Below, piece by piece: positions 42,747 to 52,282 of a stretch of 64,000 nt of DNA. Under the pieces are notes generated by a model, which was not told the DNA's origin, searched no databases, and worked only from the letters and a program-made list of their open reading frames with translations. Both the position numbers and the translations under genes were made by a program. The stretch's first letter is position 1, and each line of letters begins with the position of its first letter. The stretch is from an uncultured Pseudoflavonifractor sp. Lineage in GTDB: Bacteria; Bacillota; Clostridia; Oscillospirales; Oscillospiraceae. The stretch lies in the NCBI GenBank assembly GCA_947651395.1, contig CANSYW010000006.1, forward strand, positions 1 to 64,000. Direction: 5' to 3'.

Positions 42747-44450
42747 ATGGCAAGAATCAGAAGGTCATCCCTTCCCACCCAGTCCAACGGGAAGAAGTAC
42801 ATCATCTGGCGAATTGCGGTCTATATTCGGCTTTCAAAAGACGACGGGAACGACGAATCCCTGAGCGTCACCAATCAGCGGAAAATCATTCTTGAATTCA
42901 TAGAGGATAAGTTCGGGGACGAAGATTATGTTCTGGTGGACTTCTATGTGGATGATGGACGCTCCGGCACCACCGAGGAGACCCGCCCGGATTTCCAGCG
43001 TATGGTGGGCGACATAGAGGCCGGGAAAATCAACTGCGTGATATGCAAGACCCTTTCCCGGTGCTTCCGTAACTACAGCGACCAAGGGCGGTTTTTAGAG
43101 CAGTTTCTTCCTGCCCACCGCTGCCGCTTCATTGCCACCAGCAACCCCTATGTGGACACCTACGCCGACCCGGATTGTACCAGCAACATGGAGATTCCCA
43201 TCAACGGCTTGATGAATGACCGCTACGCCGCCAAAACCAGTGCCGACGTCCGCCGCACCTTTGACACCAAACGCCGCCGGGGGGAGTTCATCGGGGCCTT
43301 TGCCCCTTACGGGTATCTGAAAGACCCGGAGAACAAAAACGCCCTCGTCATTGACGAGGACACCGCTCCCATTGTCCGGGATATATACCACTGGTTCGTC
43401 CAAGAGGGAATGAAGATGGAGAGCATATCAAAGCGGCTCAACGCTTTGGGTATTCCCAACCCCAGCGCCTATAAGCACAAGATAGGGCTGACCCACAAGG
43501 ACGGACACCGGGGCCGGGACAATGACGGGCTATGGAACTCCAAGACTGTCCGGGATATTTTGAGAAATCAGGTTTACATCGGCAGCATGGTGCAGGGGCG
43601 GCAGGCCATTATCAGCTACAAAGTCCACAAGCGATATGAGACTGACCCGGACGACTGGTATGTGGTGGAAAACACCCATGAGCCTATCATTGACCGTCCC
43701 CTCTTTGACAAGGCCCAGAGCCTTATGCAGAGAGATACCCGGACGGCTCCGGGGCGGCAGAACGTCTATTTGTTCTCCGGCTTTCTCCGCTGCGCCGATT
43801 GCGGCAAGGCTATGATCCGGGGCCGCTCCAAAAACTTTACTTACTTCACCTGTCGGACGTACAAGGAGAAGGGCAAGGACAAATGCACCCGGCACTCCAT
43901 CCGGGGGGACGTACTGGAGCAGGCCGTCCTTGTCACTATCCAGAAGCAGATCGAGCTTGTGGCCTCCCTGTCCGAGTTGGTGGAGGAAATCAACAACGCC
44001 CCCGTGGTCTCCACCAAGTCCAACCGACTGAACGCCCTTATGAAGCAGAAGACCCAGGAACTTGACCGGGTAAACAGTCTCCTGGACGGTCTTTATATGG
44101 ACATGAAGGCCGGGGACATTACCCGTGAGCAGTACCGCCGCATGAGGGAAAAGCTGGAACACCAAGCCGCCCAGCTTCGCTCTGAGGTCTCCCACATTCA
44201 GGAGGAGCAGGACACAGCCGCCCAAGGTATCGGCACAGGCGACCCCTACCTCAACGCTTTCTTGAAGCACCGCAACATTCAAAGCCTTTCCCGTGGTCTG
44301 CTGGTGGAGCTGGTAAAATTCATTTACATTCACGAAGATGGTTCCATTGACATTGAATTTAATTTCCAAGACCAATACCGCCGTATCGTAGAGTTCGTGG
44401 AGAACAATCAGAAAGAGCTTTACGTTCTCGGCGGAAAAGCTGTCTCGTAA
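42747..44450 (+). CDS. Large serine recombinase (site-specific integrase)
   Basis: The 567-residue protein carries out integration and excision of the element. The N-terminal resolvase domain has YIRLSKDDG with nucleophile Ser30 and Arg-rich NQRK. A recombinase domain follows from about residue 165, then the zinc ribbon CADCGKAM...CRTYKEKGKDKC, a coiled-coil region (about 430-490) and a DUF4368 C-terminus (YIHEDGSIDIEFNFQDQYRR). The start at 42747 has AAAGGAG upstream. It ends 23 bp before the right core, the usual position. A directionality factor was not identified; the DUF6870-like protein is a candidate only by position. Confidence 0.94.
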   Translation: MARIRRSSLPTQSNGKKYIIWRIAVYIRLSKDDGNDESLSVTNQRKIILEFIEDKFGDEDYVLVDFYVDDGRSGTTEETRPDFQRMVGDIEAGKINCVICKTLSRCFRNYSDQGRFLEQFLPAHRCRFIATSNPYVDTYADPDCTSNMEIPINGLMNDRYAAKTSADVRRTFDTKRRRGEFIGAFAPYGYLKDPENKNALVIDEDTAPIVRDIYHWFVQEGMKMESISKRLNALGIPNPSAYKHKIGLTHKDGHRGRDNDGLWNSKTVRDILRNQVYIGSMVQGRQAIISYKVHKRYETDPDDWYVVENTHEPIIDRPLFDKAQSLMQRDTRTAPGRQNVYLFSGFLRCADCGKAMIRGRSKNFTYFTCRTYKEKGKDKCTRHSIRGDVLEQAVLVTIQKQIELVASLSELVEEINNAPVVSTKSNRLNALMKQKTQELDRVNSLLDGLYMDMKAGDITREQYRRMREKLEHQAAQLRSEVSHIQEEQDTAAQGIGTGDPYLNAFLKHRNIQSLSRGLLVELVKFIYIHEDGSIDIEFNFQDQYRRIVEFVENNQKELYVLGGKAVS

Positions 44451-44473
44451 GTTGTCTATAAATAACGGCCTCA

Positions 44474-44481
44474 GTGGAGGC
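44474..44481. other. Right attachment core (attR)
   Basis: The second copy of GTGGAGGC. The element side reads CGGCCTCA, making an imperfect dyad CGGCCTC-AGTG-GAGGCCG across the site. Confidence 0.8.
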
Positions 44482-44866
44482 CGTGGATCCCCTGGTTCTG
44501 GGGATGAAGCTGGTGGAGCCCTGCTCCTGCGACTGCCAGTGCGCCTGCACCTGCGAGTGCGAGCTTACCGAGGTGCCCCCCTGCATCTGCGCCTGCTTCG
44601 GCAGCGACCTCGCCTTCGGCAGCGAGGGCAAGCGGCTCTATGTCTCTCTGGGTCAGTTCTCCCTGATCCGCCTGGAGCGGGACACCCAGCTGCTCATCCC
44701 CGTCTATGACTACTGCATGCCTGAGAAGGAGTGCACCTGTGACGGTGGCTCCTGCGAGGAGGATCCCTGCGAGCTCTTCCGCCACGTGAAGTTCCCCGTG
44801 GATGAGTTCTTCCCCCCCGACCATGTGGAGGGCGGGAGCAGCTGCGGCTGTTGCTGCTGCAACTGA
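44474..44866 (+). pseudogene. 3' part of the cysteine-rich gene split by the element
   Basis: The frame VEAVDPLVLGMKL continues the host gene without a start codon suited to translation in the integrated state. It is very cysteine-rich (EPCSCDCQCACTCECEL, PPCICACFG, and a terminal CGCCCC). With the 5' part it gives 281 residues. High Cys clustering suggests metal binding or disulfide cross-linking, as in spore coat or envelope proteins; this is inference. It ends close to a bidirectional terminator. Confidence 0.85.
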
Positions 44867-44882
44867 GCTTTTCCCCACGCCA

Positions 44883-44926
44883 AAAAGATCCCGGCGGGAA
44901 CCTTCAGGTTCCCGCCGGGATCTTTT
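44883..44926. terminator. Bidirectional terminator between cysteine-rich gene and dnaE
   Basis: A perfect 20-bp stem (44883-44902/44907-44926) with loop TTCA and flanking A and T runs. The dnaE stop codon lies at its edge. Confidence 0.9.
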
Positions 44927-47900
44927 ATTTTACTACCACGTTTTCCTTCCCAAACAGCTCCTCCAGCTCCTTCACCATGGAGCTGTGGAGCTGGGCCTGG
45001 GCCCCCAGACGTTTCTGGGTATCCTCACAGTAAAAGATCACCTGGGCCCCGCCGGGAAACATATTCAGCACCAGACGGGCCTTTCGCATCCGGGGATCGG
45101 AAGCGGTGGGGGTCTTTACATAGAGACGGCTGCCCTGGACCGCTCCGGGGAGCTGCCGCGGCTCCTCCGCCGCCATCTGTTCCCCGCCCAGAGGCTTTAT
45201 CCGGTCACACATGAGCTGAGGGGCCTTTTCGTCCCGTACGGAGAGCCGCCCCTCCACCAGCAGAGCCTCCCCCGCCTTCAGATAGGGCCCACTCTCCCCC
45301 AGGGTACGGGAGAACACCAACATCTCCATGGAGCCGGTATCGTCCTCCAGACTCACATAGGCCATCAGGGAATTGTTCTTGGTGGTCTTTGTTTTTGTGG
45401 AGGCCACCACCCCCGCCAGGGTCACCCGCTGCCCGTCGGCGTATGTCTGGGGCCCTTCCTCCCGGTCAAAGTCCGCCAGGATCGCCCCCATGGAGACCGC
45501 CCGATACCGCTTGACCTGCTCCCGATAGTCGTCCATGGGATGACCGGTGAGGTAGAGTCCGGTGGTCTCCTTTTCCATCCGCATCAACTCCTGCCGGGAG
45601 AACTCCGGCAGATTGGGCAGGGGTATTTCGGGCGGCGCGGCAATGCCGTCCTCCCCTCCAAAAAGATCGTACTGCCCCTCAATGGTATTTCTGCGGCTCT
45701 TGGCGATCACATCCAGAGTCTTCTCGCTCACCGCCAGCAGCTGAGAGCGCCGGGCGCCCATGCTGTCAAAGGCCCCGCAGCGGATCAGGCTCTCCACCAC
45801 CCGCTTGTTGCAGTCCTGGCCGAACATTCGGGCGCAGAAATCGGCAAAAGAGCCAAAGGCGCCCCGCTCCTGCCGCTCTGCAATGACCTGCTGGGTAAAG
45901 CCGCGCCCCACCCCCTTCACCGCCGCCAGACCGAACCGGATCCCGTTTTCCACCGCGGTAAAATCGGTCTCCGACTGGTTCACATCGGGGGGCAGCAACG
46001 CGATGCCGCAGTTTTTACATTCGGCGATATACTCCGATACTTTTTCGCTGGAATCCAGCACGGAGGTGAGAAGGGCCGCCATATATTCCTTGGTATAGTG
46101 GCACTTGAACCAGGCGGTCTGATAGGCCACCACGGCATAGGCCAGAGAGTGGGCCTTGTTGAAGGCGTAATTGGCAAAGTCGTAGATCTCGTCATAGATG
46201 GACTGGGCCACGTCCTCCGGGATCCCGTTGGCCACACAGCCCGTGATACTCCGGGCCGGGTCACCGTGGAGGAAGGCGCCCCGCTCCCGTTCCACGTCCT
46301 TGGCCTTCTTCTTGCTCATGGCCCGGCGAACCATATCCGCCTGGCCCAGGGAATATCCCGCCAACCGGCGGAAGATCTCAATGACCTGCTCCTGATAGAC
46401 GATGCAGCCGTATGTGCTGCGCAGAATGGGCTCCAGCATAGGGTGCTTATAGCGCACCAGCTTGGGGTCGTGCTTGCTGGCCACGAACCGGGGAATGGAG
46501 TCCATGGGGCCGGGGCGGTAAAGGGCAATGATGGCGCAGACGTCCTCGATATCCTTCGGCTTCAGACTCACACACACACCGGTCATCCCCGCCGACTCCA
46601 TCTGGAACACCCCCGATGTGCGGCCGTCGGAGAGCATTTTCAGCACCTCGGGGTCATTGTCCGGAATGGAATCCAGGGTAAACTCCGGCCTCGTCTTCTG
46701 CACCTGCTTGACCGTGTCGTCCAGCACCGTCAGGTTCCGAAGGCCCAAAAAGTCCATTTTGAGGAGTCCCAGCTCCTCCAGGGTCACCATGGTAAACTGA
46801 GTCACCGGCTGACCGTCGTTGGTGGCCAGAGGCACATAGTCCTCCACCGGCAGACGGGTGATGACCACGCCGGCAGCGTGGGTGGAGGCGTGACGGGGCA
46901 TCCCCTCGATGGCCTGGGCGGTGTCAATGAGGAGCCTGATCTGGGTGTCCTCTTCATACATATCCCGCAGGGGCTTGGACAGTTTCAGGGCGTCGGCCAG
47001 GGTAATGTGGAGGGCTCCGGGCCCCGCAGGCACCTGTTTGGCCACCTGATCCACCTGATCATAGGACATGTTGAGCACCCGGCCCACGTCCCGGATGGAG
47101 CCCCGGGCCGCCATGGTACCGAAGGTGACGATCTGCGCCACATGGTCGGCCCCATACTTGTCCCGAACGTAGTCGATGACCTCTTCCCTGCGCCGGGGGC
47201 AGAAATCCACGTCAATATCAGGCATGGTCACCCGCTCGGGGTTCAAAAAGCGCTCAAAGAAGAGGCCGTACTTCATGGGGTCGATCTCTGTAATGGCCAT
47301 ACAGTAGGCCACGATGCTTCCCGCCGCCGAGCCCCGGCCGGGGCCCACGGGGATCCCGCTGCGCTTGGCATAGCCGATAAAATCAGAGACGATGAGGAAG
47401 TAGTCCACAAACCCCATCTGACGGATAACTCCCATCTCATATTCCAGCTGCTTTTCAAATTCGACGGGTCGGTCCGGATAGCGGCGGGCAAACCCCTCCC
47501 GGCAGAGCTTCTCAAAATAGGCGTCCGGGTCGCTCTCTCCTTCGGGCAGGTGGAATTCCGGCAGATGGTACTTGCCAAACTCAAACTCCACCTGACACAT
47601 GTCGGCGATCTTCTGGGTGTTCTCTATGGCCCCGGGGTATTTTCCAAACAGCTCCTCCATCTCCCCGGTGCTCTTGAGGTACATCTCCTCCCGCTCAAAG
47701 CGCATCCGGTTGGGGTCGTCCTCGGTCTTGCCGGTCTGGATACACATGAGAATGTCCTGGGTCCGGGCGTCCTTCTTTTCCAGATAGTGGGCGTCGTTGG
47801 TACACACCATGGGGATCCCCGTCTCCTCGTGGATCCGCACCAGCCCGGCAATGACCGCCGGGTCGGCCTCCAGGCCGTGATCCTGGAGCTCCAGGTAGTA

Positions 47901-48407
47901 GTTTCCCCGACCGAAGAGGGCGTCCATCTCCAGGGCGTGGGCCTTGGCCCCCTCATAGTCCCCGCCCCGAATCCGCCGGGGCAGCTCCCCCGCCAGGCAG
48001 GCGGACAGACAGACGAGCCCCTCCGCGCGCTGCCGGAGAAGCTCCAGATCGATACGGGGCTTGATATAAAAGCCCTCGGTATAGGATTGGCTCACCATGT
48101 GGGACAGGTTCCGGTACCCCGTCTCATTCTTGCACAGCAGGATAAGATGTCGGGCCTGGCTGTCCAGCTCGTGGATCCGATCAAATCGGGTCCGGGGCGC
48201 CACATAGACCTCGCAGCCGATGACCGGATGGATCCCCTCGGCCTTACAGGCCCGATAAAAGTCAATGACGCCGTACATGTTTCCGTGATCGGTGATGGCC
48301 ACGGCGGTCTGACCCAGCTCCTTCACCCGCTTCACCAGCGCCGGGATCCGGCAGCAGCCGTCCAGCAGTGAATACTCCGTATGGTTGTGTAAGTGGACAA
48401 AGGACAT
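44925..48407 (-). CDS. dnaE: DNA polymerase III subunit alpha (DnaE)
   Basis: The 1160-residue protein is the DnaE-type replicative polymerase. The N-terminal PHP domain has FVHLHNHTEYSLLDG and ITDHGNMYG; the palm carries GRGSAAGSIVAYCM and PDIDVDFCP with the catalytic aspartates; the OB-fold domain is near residue 980 onwards. The ATG at 48407 has GGAGGGG six bases upstream and gives the standard MSFVHLHNH start. It follows whiA by 13 bp, so it may share its transcript. Confidence 0.96.
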   Translation of the reverse strand: MSFVHLHNHTEYSLLDGCCRIPALVKRVKELGQTAVAITDHGNMYGVIDFYRACKAEGIHPVIGCEVYVAPRTRFDRIHELDSQARHLILLCKNETGYRNLSHMVSQSYTEGFYIKPRIDLELLRQRAEGLVCLSACLAGELPRRIRGGDYEGAKAHALEMDALFGRGNYYLELQDHGLEADPAVIAGLVRIHEETGIPMVCTNDAHYLEKKDARTQDILMCIQTGKTEDDPNRMRFEREEMYLKSTGEMEELFGKYPGAIENTQKIADMCQVEFEFGKYHLPEFHLPEGESDPDAYFEKLCREGFARRYPDRPVEFEKQLEYEMGVIRQMGFVDYFLIVSDFIGYAKRSGIPVGPGRGSAAGSIVAYCMAITEIDPMKYGLFFERFLNPERVTMPDIDVDFCPRRREEVIDYVRDKYGADHVAQIVTFGTMAARGSIRDVGRVLNMSYDQVDQVAKQVPAGPGALHITLADALKLSKPLRDMYEEDTQIRLLIDTAQAIEGMPRHASTHAAGVVITRLPVEDYVPLATNDGQPVTQFTMVTLEELGLLKMDFLGLRNLTVLDDTVKQVQKTRPEFTLDSIPDNDPEVLKMLSDGRTSGVFQMESAGMTGVCVSLKPKDIEDVCAIIALYRPGPMDSIPRFVASKHDPKLVRYKHPMLEPILRSTYGCIVYQEQVIEIFRRLAGYSLGQADMVRRAMSKKKAKDVERERGAFLHGDPARSITGCVANGIPEDVAQSIYDEIYDFANYAFNKAHSLAYAVVAYQTAWFKCHYTKEYMAALLTSVLDSSEKVSEYIAECKNCGIALLPPDVNQSETDFTAVENGIRFGLAAVKGVGRGFTQQVIAERQERGAFGSFADFCARMFGQDCNKRVVESLIRCGAFDSMGARRSQLLAVSEKTLDVIAKSRRNTIEGQYDLFGGEDGIAAPPEIPLPNLPEFSRQELMRMEKETTGLYLTGHPMDDYREQVKRYRAVSMGAILADFDREEGPQTYADGQRVTLAGVVASTKTKTTKNNSLMAYVSLEDDTGSMEMLVFSRTLGESGPYLKAGEALLVEGRLSVRDEKAPQLMCDRIKPLGGEQMAAEEPRQLPGAVQGSRLYVKTPTASDPRMRKARLVLNMFPGGAQVIFYCEDTQKRLGAQAQLHSSMVKELEELFGKENVVVK

Positions 48408-48420
48408 GGGCCACCCCTCC

Positions 48421-49335
48421 TTATCTTTCTCTCTCTTCACTCTGCTCCCCCGCCAACTCCGACAGCTTTTTCAGCCGGTAGTTCAACGAGGACTTGGTAA
48501 TGGGCGGTTGACATAATTCCCCCAGTTCCGTAAGGGTCCGATCCGGGTGCTCCAGCCGCAGCCTGGCCGCCTCGGCAAGCTTGGGGGGCAGATCTTCAAG
48601 CTCCATCCGCTCCAAAAGGCGGTGGATGACCGAGAGCTGTTCCTGGGCGGCGTCCACCGCCTTGTCCAGGTTGGCGGCGTCGCAGTTCACCCGGCGGTTC
48701 ACGCCTCCCCGCAGATCCTTTTCCGCCTTGGCGTTCATCAGCTCCATGGCCGCCACCGGCGCGCCGACGGCCCCCAGAAAATCCGCGATGTCCTCACTGC
48801 GCTTGAAGTAGGCCATGTGGTTGCCTCCCCGCCGGGCGGACTTGGGCTCAAAGCCCGCCTCCCGGAGAAGGGTCGCCAGCTCCCGATTCACCGACAGATG
48901 GGAGGTGGCCAGCTCCAGATGGTATCCCTTGCTGGGGTCGGTGACCGATCCTCCCGCCAGAAAGGCCCCCCGGAAAAAGGCGGTGCGGCAGTGAGGCTCC
49001 TCCAATACGGCAAAGTTGATGTGATGGGCCAGGGAGGAGCCCGGATCATAGCCAAACACCGCCGAAAGCGCGGAGAGCTTGTCCCTCTGGGTAAGGGAAA
49101 ACACCCGCTTGGCCGCCCCCGCCTCGGGAAGCCGGTCAAAGCTCACCCGAAAGGCCTTCTTAAAGAGCACAGGCAGCCGGGCGGCAAAGGACTCTGACTC
49201 GGTGACGATCCTGGCCTCCGCCTCGTCAAAGCGGTTGGCATAGAGAAGGATCCCGTAACACTCCGCCTGGGCACAGCACTTGCGGACGATCTCCTGACGG
49301 CAGAGCTCCGCCTTGGCGTCGCCGGAAAAGGACAT
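48421..49335 (-). CDS. whiA: DNA-binding protein WhiA
   Basis: WhiA is a conserved Gram-positive DNA-binding protein that links growth, division and, in actinobacteria, sporulation. The 304 residues contain a LAGLIDADG-like domain (CRTAFFRGAFLAGGSVTDPS) with degenerate catalytic residues and a C-terminal HTH (LTELGELCQPPITKSSLNYR). The ATG at 49335 follows GAGGAGG. It comes after yvcK and rapZ, the conserved Firmicute order rapZ-yvcK-whiA. Confidence 0.95.
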   Translation of the reverse strand: MSFSGDAKAELCRQEIVRKCCAQAECYGILLYANRFDEAEARIVTESESFAARLPVLFKKAFRVSFDRLPEAGAAKRVFSLTQRDKLSALSAVFGYDPGSSLAHHINFAVLEEPHCRTAFFRGAFLAGGSVTDPSKGYHLELATSHLSVNRELATLLREAGFEPKSARRGGNHMAYFKRSEDIADFLGAVGAPVAAMELMNAKAEKDLRGGVNRRVNCDAANLDKAVDAAQEQLSVIHRLLERMELEDLPPKLAEAARLRLEHPDRTLTELGELCQPPITKSSLNYRLKKLSELAGEQSEERER

Positions 49336-49405
49336 GACACAGGCCTCCTCTCTCCTCAAAGCAGATCAAAATCGGGCGACGGGGCCGGATGGCCCCGCCC
49401 CGCGG

Positions 49406-50419
49406 TCAGAATATCTTGGTATCCGCCCGCTCCTCATAAAGCTCCATTACCACCTGGCTGAGCCGGTCGGGGGAGTGGCGGGCGTACCGGGTGGCGGTAG
49501 AGAGCATAGGCCGCTCCACCACCTCCACCCCCAGGGCCTCGGTCTTTTCCCGATCCACCTGAATGGGCTCCGCCCCCTCCTCCTGATAGCGCTCCAGCAA
49601 CTCGCCGGAGACGGGGGAGCAGTTGGCCAGGCAGACATCCACCAGACCGGGCCGGGCGTGATCCAAAAGGGCGCTGACGTGGTCGGAGAGGGTCATCCCC
49701 TCGGTCTCCCCGTCCTGGGTCATGATATTTCCGATATAGACCCGCAGAGCGTCGCTTTCACAGATGGCCTCGGTCACCTCATCCACCAGCAGGTTGGGGA
49801 TCACGCTGGTATAGAGGCTCCCCGGCCCCAGCAGGATAAGATTCGCCTCCCGGAGGGCCTGAATGGCGGCGCTCACCGGCGTGGGGCGCTCGGGGATCAG
49901 GCGCACCCCGCGAATGCGGCAATCCTGGGCCTTTTTAAAGTCGGCGATCTTGCTCTCCCCCAGAATGGCCGCCCCGTTTTCAAAGGTGGCCTCCAGCTTC
50001 ACATCGGCGCTGGTGACAGGCAAAATGCGCCCTGAAATGGCCAGAACATGGCTCATCTCGCTCACCGCCTCCTCAAAGGAGCCGGTGATGCCGTTGAGGG
50101 CGGCCAGGATCAGGTTGCCAAAGGACTGTCCGGTGAGCCGCCCGGAGCCCTGGGGAAAGCGGTAGGCCAGCAGCTGGCCCATCACCGGCTCGGTGTTGGC
50201 CAGGGCCTCCATACAGTTGCGGATATCGCCGGGCGGGGGCATTCCCAGATCACTGCGCAGCACTCCGGAGCCGCCCCCGTCATCCGCCACAGTAACAATG
50301 GCGGTCAGGTTCCGGGTATATACCTTCAGGCCCCGCAGCAGAGTGGAAAGACCGTGGCCGCCGCCAATGGCCACGATACGGGGCCCCTGGGCCCAGCGGT
50401 GATCGTATTTCCCGTCCAT
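49406..50419 (-). CDS. YvcK/CofD-like gluconeogenesis factor
   Basis: The 337-residue protein belongs to the YvcK family, required for growth on gluconeogenic carbon sources and for cell-wall synthesis in Bacillus; it binds UDP-sugars. VAIGGGHGLSTLLRGLK (about 16-32), TVADDGGGSGVLR, and PGSLYTSVIPNLLV are the family motifs. Its ATG lies within the stop of rapZ, so it is translationally coupled. It is followed by whiA. Confidence 0.94.
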   Translation of the reverse strand: MDGKYDHRWAQGPRIVAIGGGHGLSTLLRGLKVYTRNLTAIVTVADDGGGSGVLRSDLGMPPPGDIRNCMEALANTEPVMGQLLAYRFPQGSGRLTGQSFGNLILAALNGITGSFEEAVSEMSHVLAISGRILPVTSADVKLEATFENGAAILGESKIADFKKAQDCRIRGVRLIPERPTPVSAAIQALREANLILLGPGSLYTSVIPNLLVDEVTEAICESDALRVYIGNIMTQDGETEGMTLSDHVSALLDHARPGLVDVCLANCSPVSGELLERYQEEGAEPIQVDREKTEALGVEVVERPMLSTATRYARHSPDRLSQVVMELYEERADTKIF

Positions 50420-51282
50420 TATCTTGCCCTCGTCATGTCACGGTGGTTTTCCGTGGCGTCGTAGCCCTTTTGGCGAATAAAGTCGGCCAGGGCCCTGGTG
50501 ATGGCCACCGACCGGTGCTGCCCTCCGGTACAGCCCACGGCAATGACCAGCGCCGCCTTCCCCTCCTCCACAAACTGAGGGAGCAGGAAGGCGATCAGAT
50601 TCTCCAGATGGGTCATAAAATCCCGGGTCTGCTGATAGCCGAACACGAAATCGTAGACCGGGGCGTCCAGCCCGGTCTGATGGCGCAGCTCGGCAATGTA
50701 GAAGGGATTGGGCAAAAACCGGGCGTCAAAGACCAGATCGGCCTCGATGGGAATGCCGTATTTAAAGCCAAAGGAGATCACGCTCACACTCATGGCCCGC
50801 TCCGGCCCTCCGTTGCCGAACAACCGCAGGATCTCCCCCCGAAGCTTGGCGGTGGACAGCGCGGTGGTGTCAATGACAAACTCCGCCCGGCTGCGCACCG
50901 GCTCCAGAATGGTTTTCTCCCGGTGGACCGCCTCATCCAGAGACCGCCCGTTCTTCGCCAGGGGATGGAGCCGTCGGGTCTCCTTATAGCGCTTGATGAT
51001 GACCTCCGGCCCCGCCTCCACAAAGAGGATCTGATAGGCGCAGCCCATCTCGGTCAGACCGTTCAGGGCGGAAAAGAGGCCGTCAAAGGTCTGTCCCCCC
51101 CGGATATCGCTGACGATGGCCACCCGGTCATACTCGGCCTGGCCCGCCATGCACAGCTCGGCGAATCTGGGGATCAGGGGGGCGGGCATATTGTCCACCA
51201 CAAAGTAGCCGATGTCCTCCATAATGGAGGCCACCTGGCTCTTTCCCGCTCCGGACAGGCCAGAGATCAGTATAAATTCCAT
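50419..51282 (-). CDS. rapZ: RNase adapter / nucleotide-binding protein RapZ
   Basis: The 287-residue protein (YvcJ in Bacillus) binds ATP/GTP through Walker A GLSGAGKS (residues 8-15) and has the C-terminal domain with CTGGQHRSV. In enterobacteria RapZ controls GlmZ small RNA and amino-sugar synthesis; in Firmicutes it is linked to competence and cell wall. The ATG at 51282 is used since AGGAG is ten bases upstream; a GTG at 51291 is too near the ribosome site. The gene is followed by yvcK. Confidence 0.94.
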   Translation of the reverse strand: MEFILISGLSGAGKSQVASIMEDIGYFVVDNMPAPLIPRFAELCMAGQAEYDRVAIVSDIRGGQTFDGLFSALNGLTEMGCAYQILFVEAGPEVIIKRYKETRRLHPLAKNGRSLDEAVHREKTILEPVRSRAEFVIDTTALSTAKLRGEILRLFGNGGPERAMSVSVISFGFKYGIPIEADLVFDARFLPNPFYIAELRHQTGLDAPVYDFVFGYQQTRDFMTHLENLIAFLLPQFVEEGKAALVIAVGCTGGQHRSVAITRALADFIRQKGYDATENHRDMTRAR

Positions 51283-51323
51283 GGTTTTCACACTCCTGTA
51301 GGGCGGGATCGCCCCGGCCCGCC

Positions 51324-52250
51324 TTATACTCCCAGCGTCCTGACCTCCGGCTCCAGCAGGATACCGGTCCGGTCAAGGACCCGCTTTCTTACTTCCTCCA
51401 TCAGGGTCAGGATATCGGCGCAGGCCGCCCCGCCCATATTGACGATGAATCCGGCATGCTTCTCCGACACCTGAGCGCCCCCCACGCGCAACCCCTTCAA
51501 ACCGCACCGATCAATGAGTTCGGCTGCGTAGACCGGCTTTCCGTCCACCGGAGGCGGCCGCTTGAAGGTGGAGCCCGCCGAAGGGTATTCCAGGGGCTGC
51601 TTGGCCTTGCGCTGGGCGGCAAGCTCTGCCATTCTGTCCCGGATGGCGTCGGGATCCCCGGGCGACAGGAGAAACACAGCCTCCAGGATCAGCCGCGCTC
51701 CGTCGGAGAGGGCGCTGTGGCGGTATGAAAAATCACATTCCCGATTGGAAAGCACCTCGAACCGCCCATCGAATCCCAAGGCATGGACCTGGTGGAGGGT
51801 CTGGGCGATCTCCCCGCCGTAAGCGCCGGCGTTCATGGTCACCGCCCCCCCCACGGTGCCGGGGATGCCGGCAGCCCATTCCAGACCGGTAAGGCCATTC
51901 TGCAAGGCCAGGTTGGCGGCCTGGGAGAGGAGCATGGCCCCGCCCACCATCAGCTCGTTGGTGTAGACCTCTCCCCCGTTGTATCCCTCCGAGAGCTTCA
52001 CCACAAAACCGTTATACCCGGCATCAGATACCAGCAGATTGGAGCCGTTGCCCAGAAAAAAGGGGCGTACATTACAGCGAAAGGCTGTCTCGATGACTTT
52101 ATGGGCCTCCTCCCCCCTGGGCAGGGCCATAAGGGCGGCGGGGCCGCCCACACGAAAGGTGGTATATTTGCTCATGGGCTCATTTTTCCGAAGCTCCAGG
52201 GCGGGACATTCCTCCCGGAGCTGTTTTTCCAGTCCCTCCAACAGTGTCAT
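51324..52250 (-). CDS. murB: UDP-N-acetylenolpyruvoylglucosamine reductase
   Basis: MurB reduces UDP-GlcNAc-enolpyruvate to UDP-MurNAc with FAD and NADPH in peptidoglycan synthesis. The 308-residue protein is the type IIb form: KYTTFRVGGPAA, LGNGSNLLV, AAGIPGTVGGAVTMNAGAYG and YPSAGSTFKRP with its catalytic Ser, then a C-terminal Glu region. The ATG at 52250 follows GGAGGGA. It comes directly before rapZ in the transcript, as in other Clostridia. Confidence 0.96.
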   Translation of the reverse strand: MTLLEGLEKQLREECPALELRKNEPMSKYTTFRVGGPAALMALPRGEEAHKVIETAFRCNVRPFFLGNGSNLLVSDAGYNGFVVKLSEGYNGGEVYTNELMVGGAMLLSQAANLALQNGLTGLEWAAGIPGTVGGAVTMNAGAYGGEIAQTLHQVHALGFDGRFEVLSNRECDFSYRHSALSDGARLILEAVFLLSPGDPDAIRDRMAELAAQRKAKQPLEYPSAGSTFKRPPPVDGKPVYAAELIDRCGLKGLRVGGAQVSEKHAGFIVNMGGAACADILTLMEEVRKRVLDRTGILLEPEVRTLGV

Positions 52251-52282
52251 GGCGGTCCCTCCTTCCTGTCAGTGTATGCGTG

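Larger units (their letters stand above)
39432..44473 (+). mobile_element. 5,042-bp integrative (mobilizable-type) element
   Basis: The element is bounded by two copies of GTGGAGGC (39432-39439 and 44474-44481). Removing one copy plus the interior joins the flanking cysteine-rich gene halves in frame. Contents are, in order, about 430 bases of hairpin-rich non-coding DNA, a frameshifted TcpA/FtsK-like gene, a Rep/MobT-type initiator, a DUF6870-like gene and a large serine recombinase next to the right end. Base composition is lower in GC than the neighbours. It has the parts of an IME but no conjugation apparatus or cargo. Confidence 0.88.

Noticed and set aside
44802..48371. 1189-codon plus-strand open frame opposite dnaE
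   Set aside because: Antisense of dnaE, which has PHP and polymerase motifs; no plausible start or domain on the plus strand.
51296..51325. Possible second copy of the left-end repeat (TGTAGGGCGGGATCG)
   Set aside because: Only a short G/C-rich similarity; the palindrome arms are not conserved.
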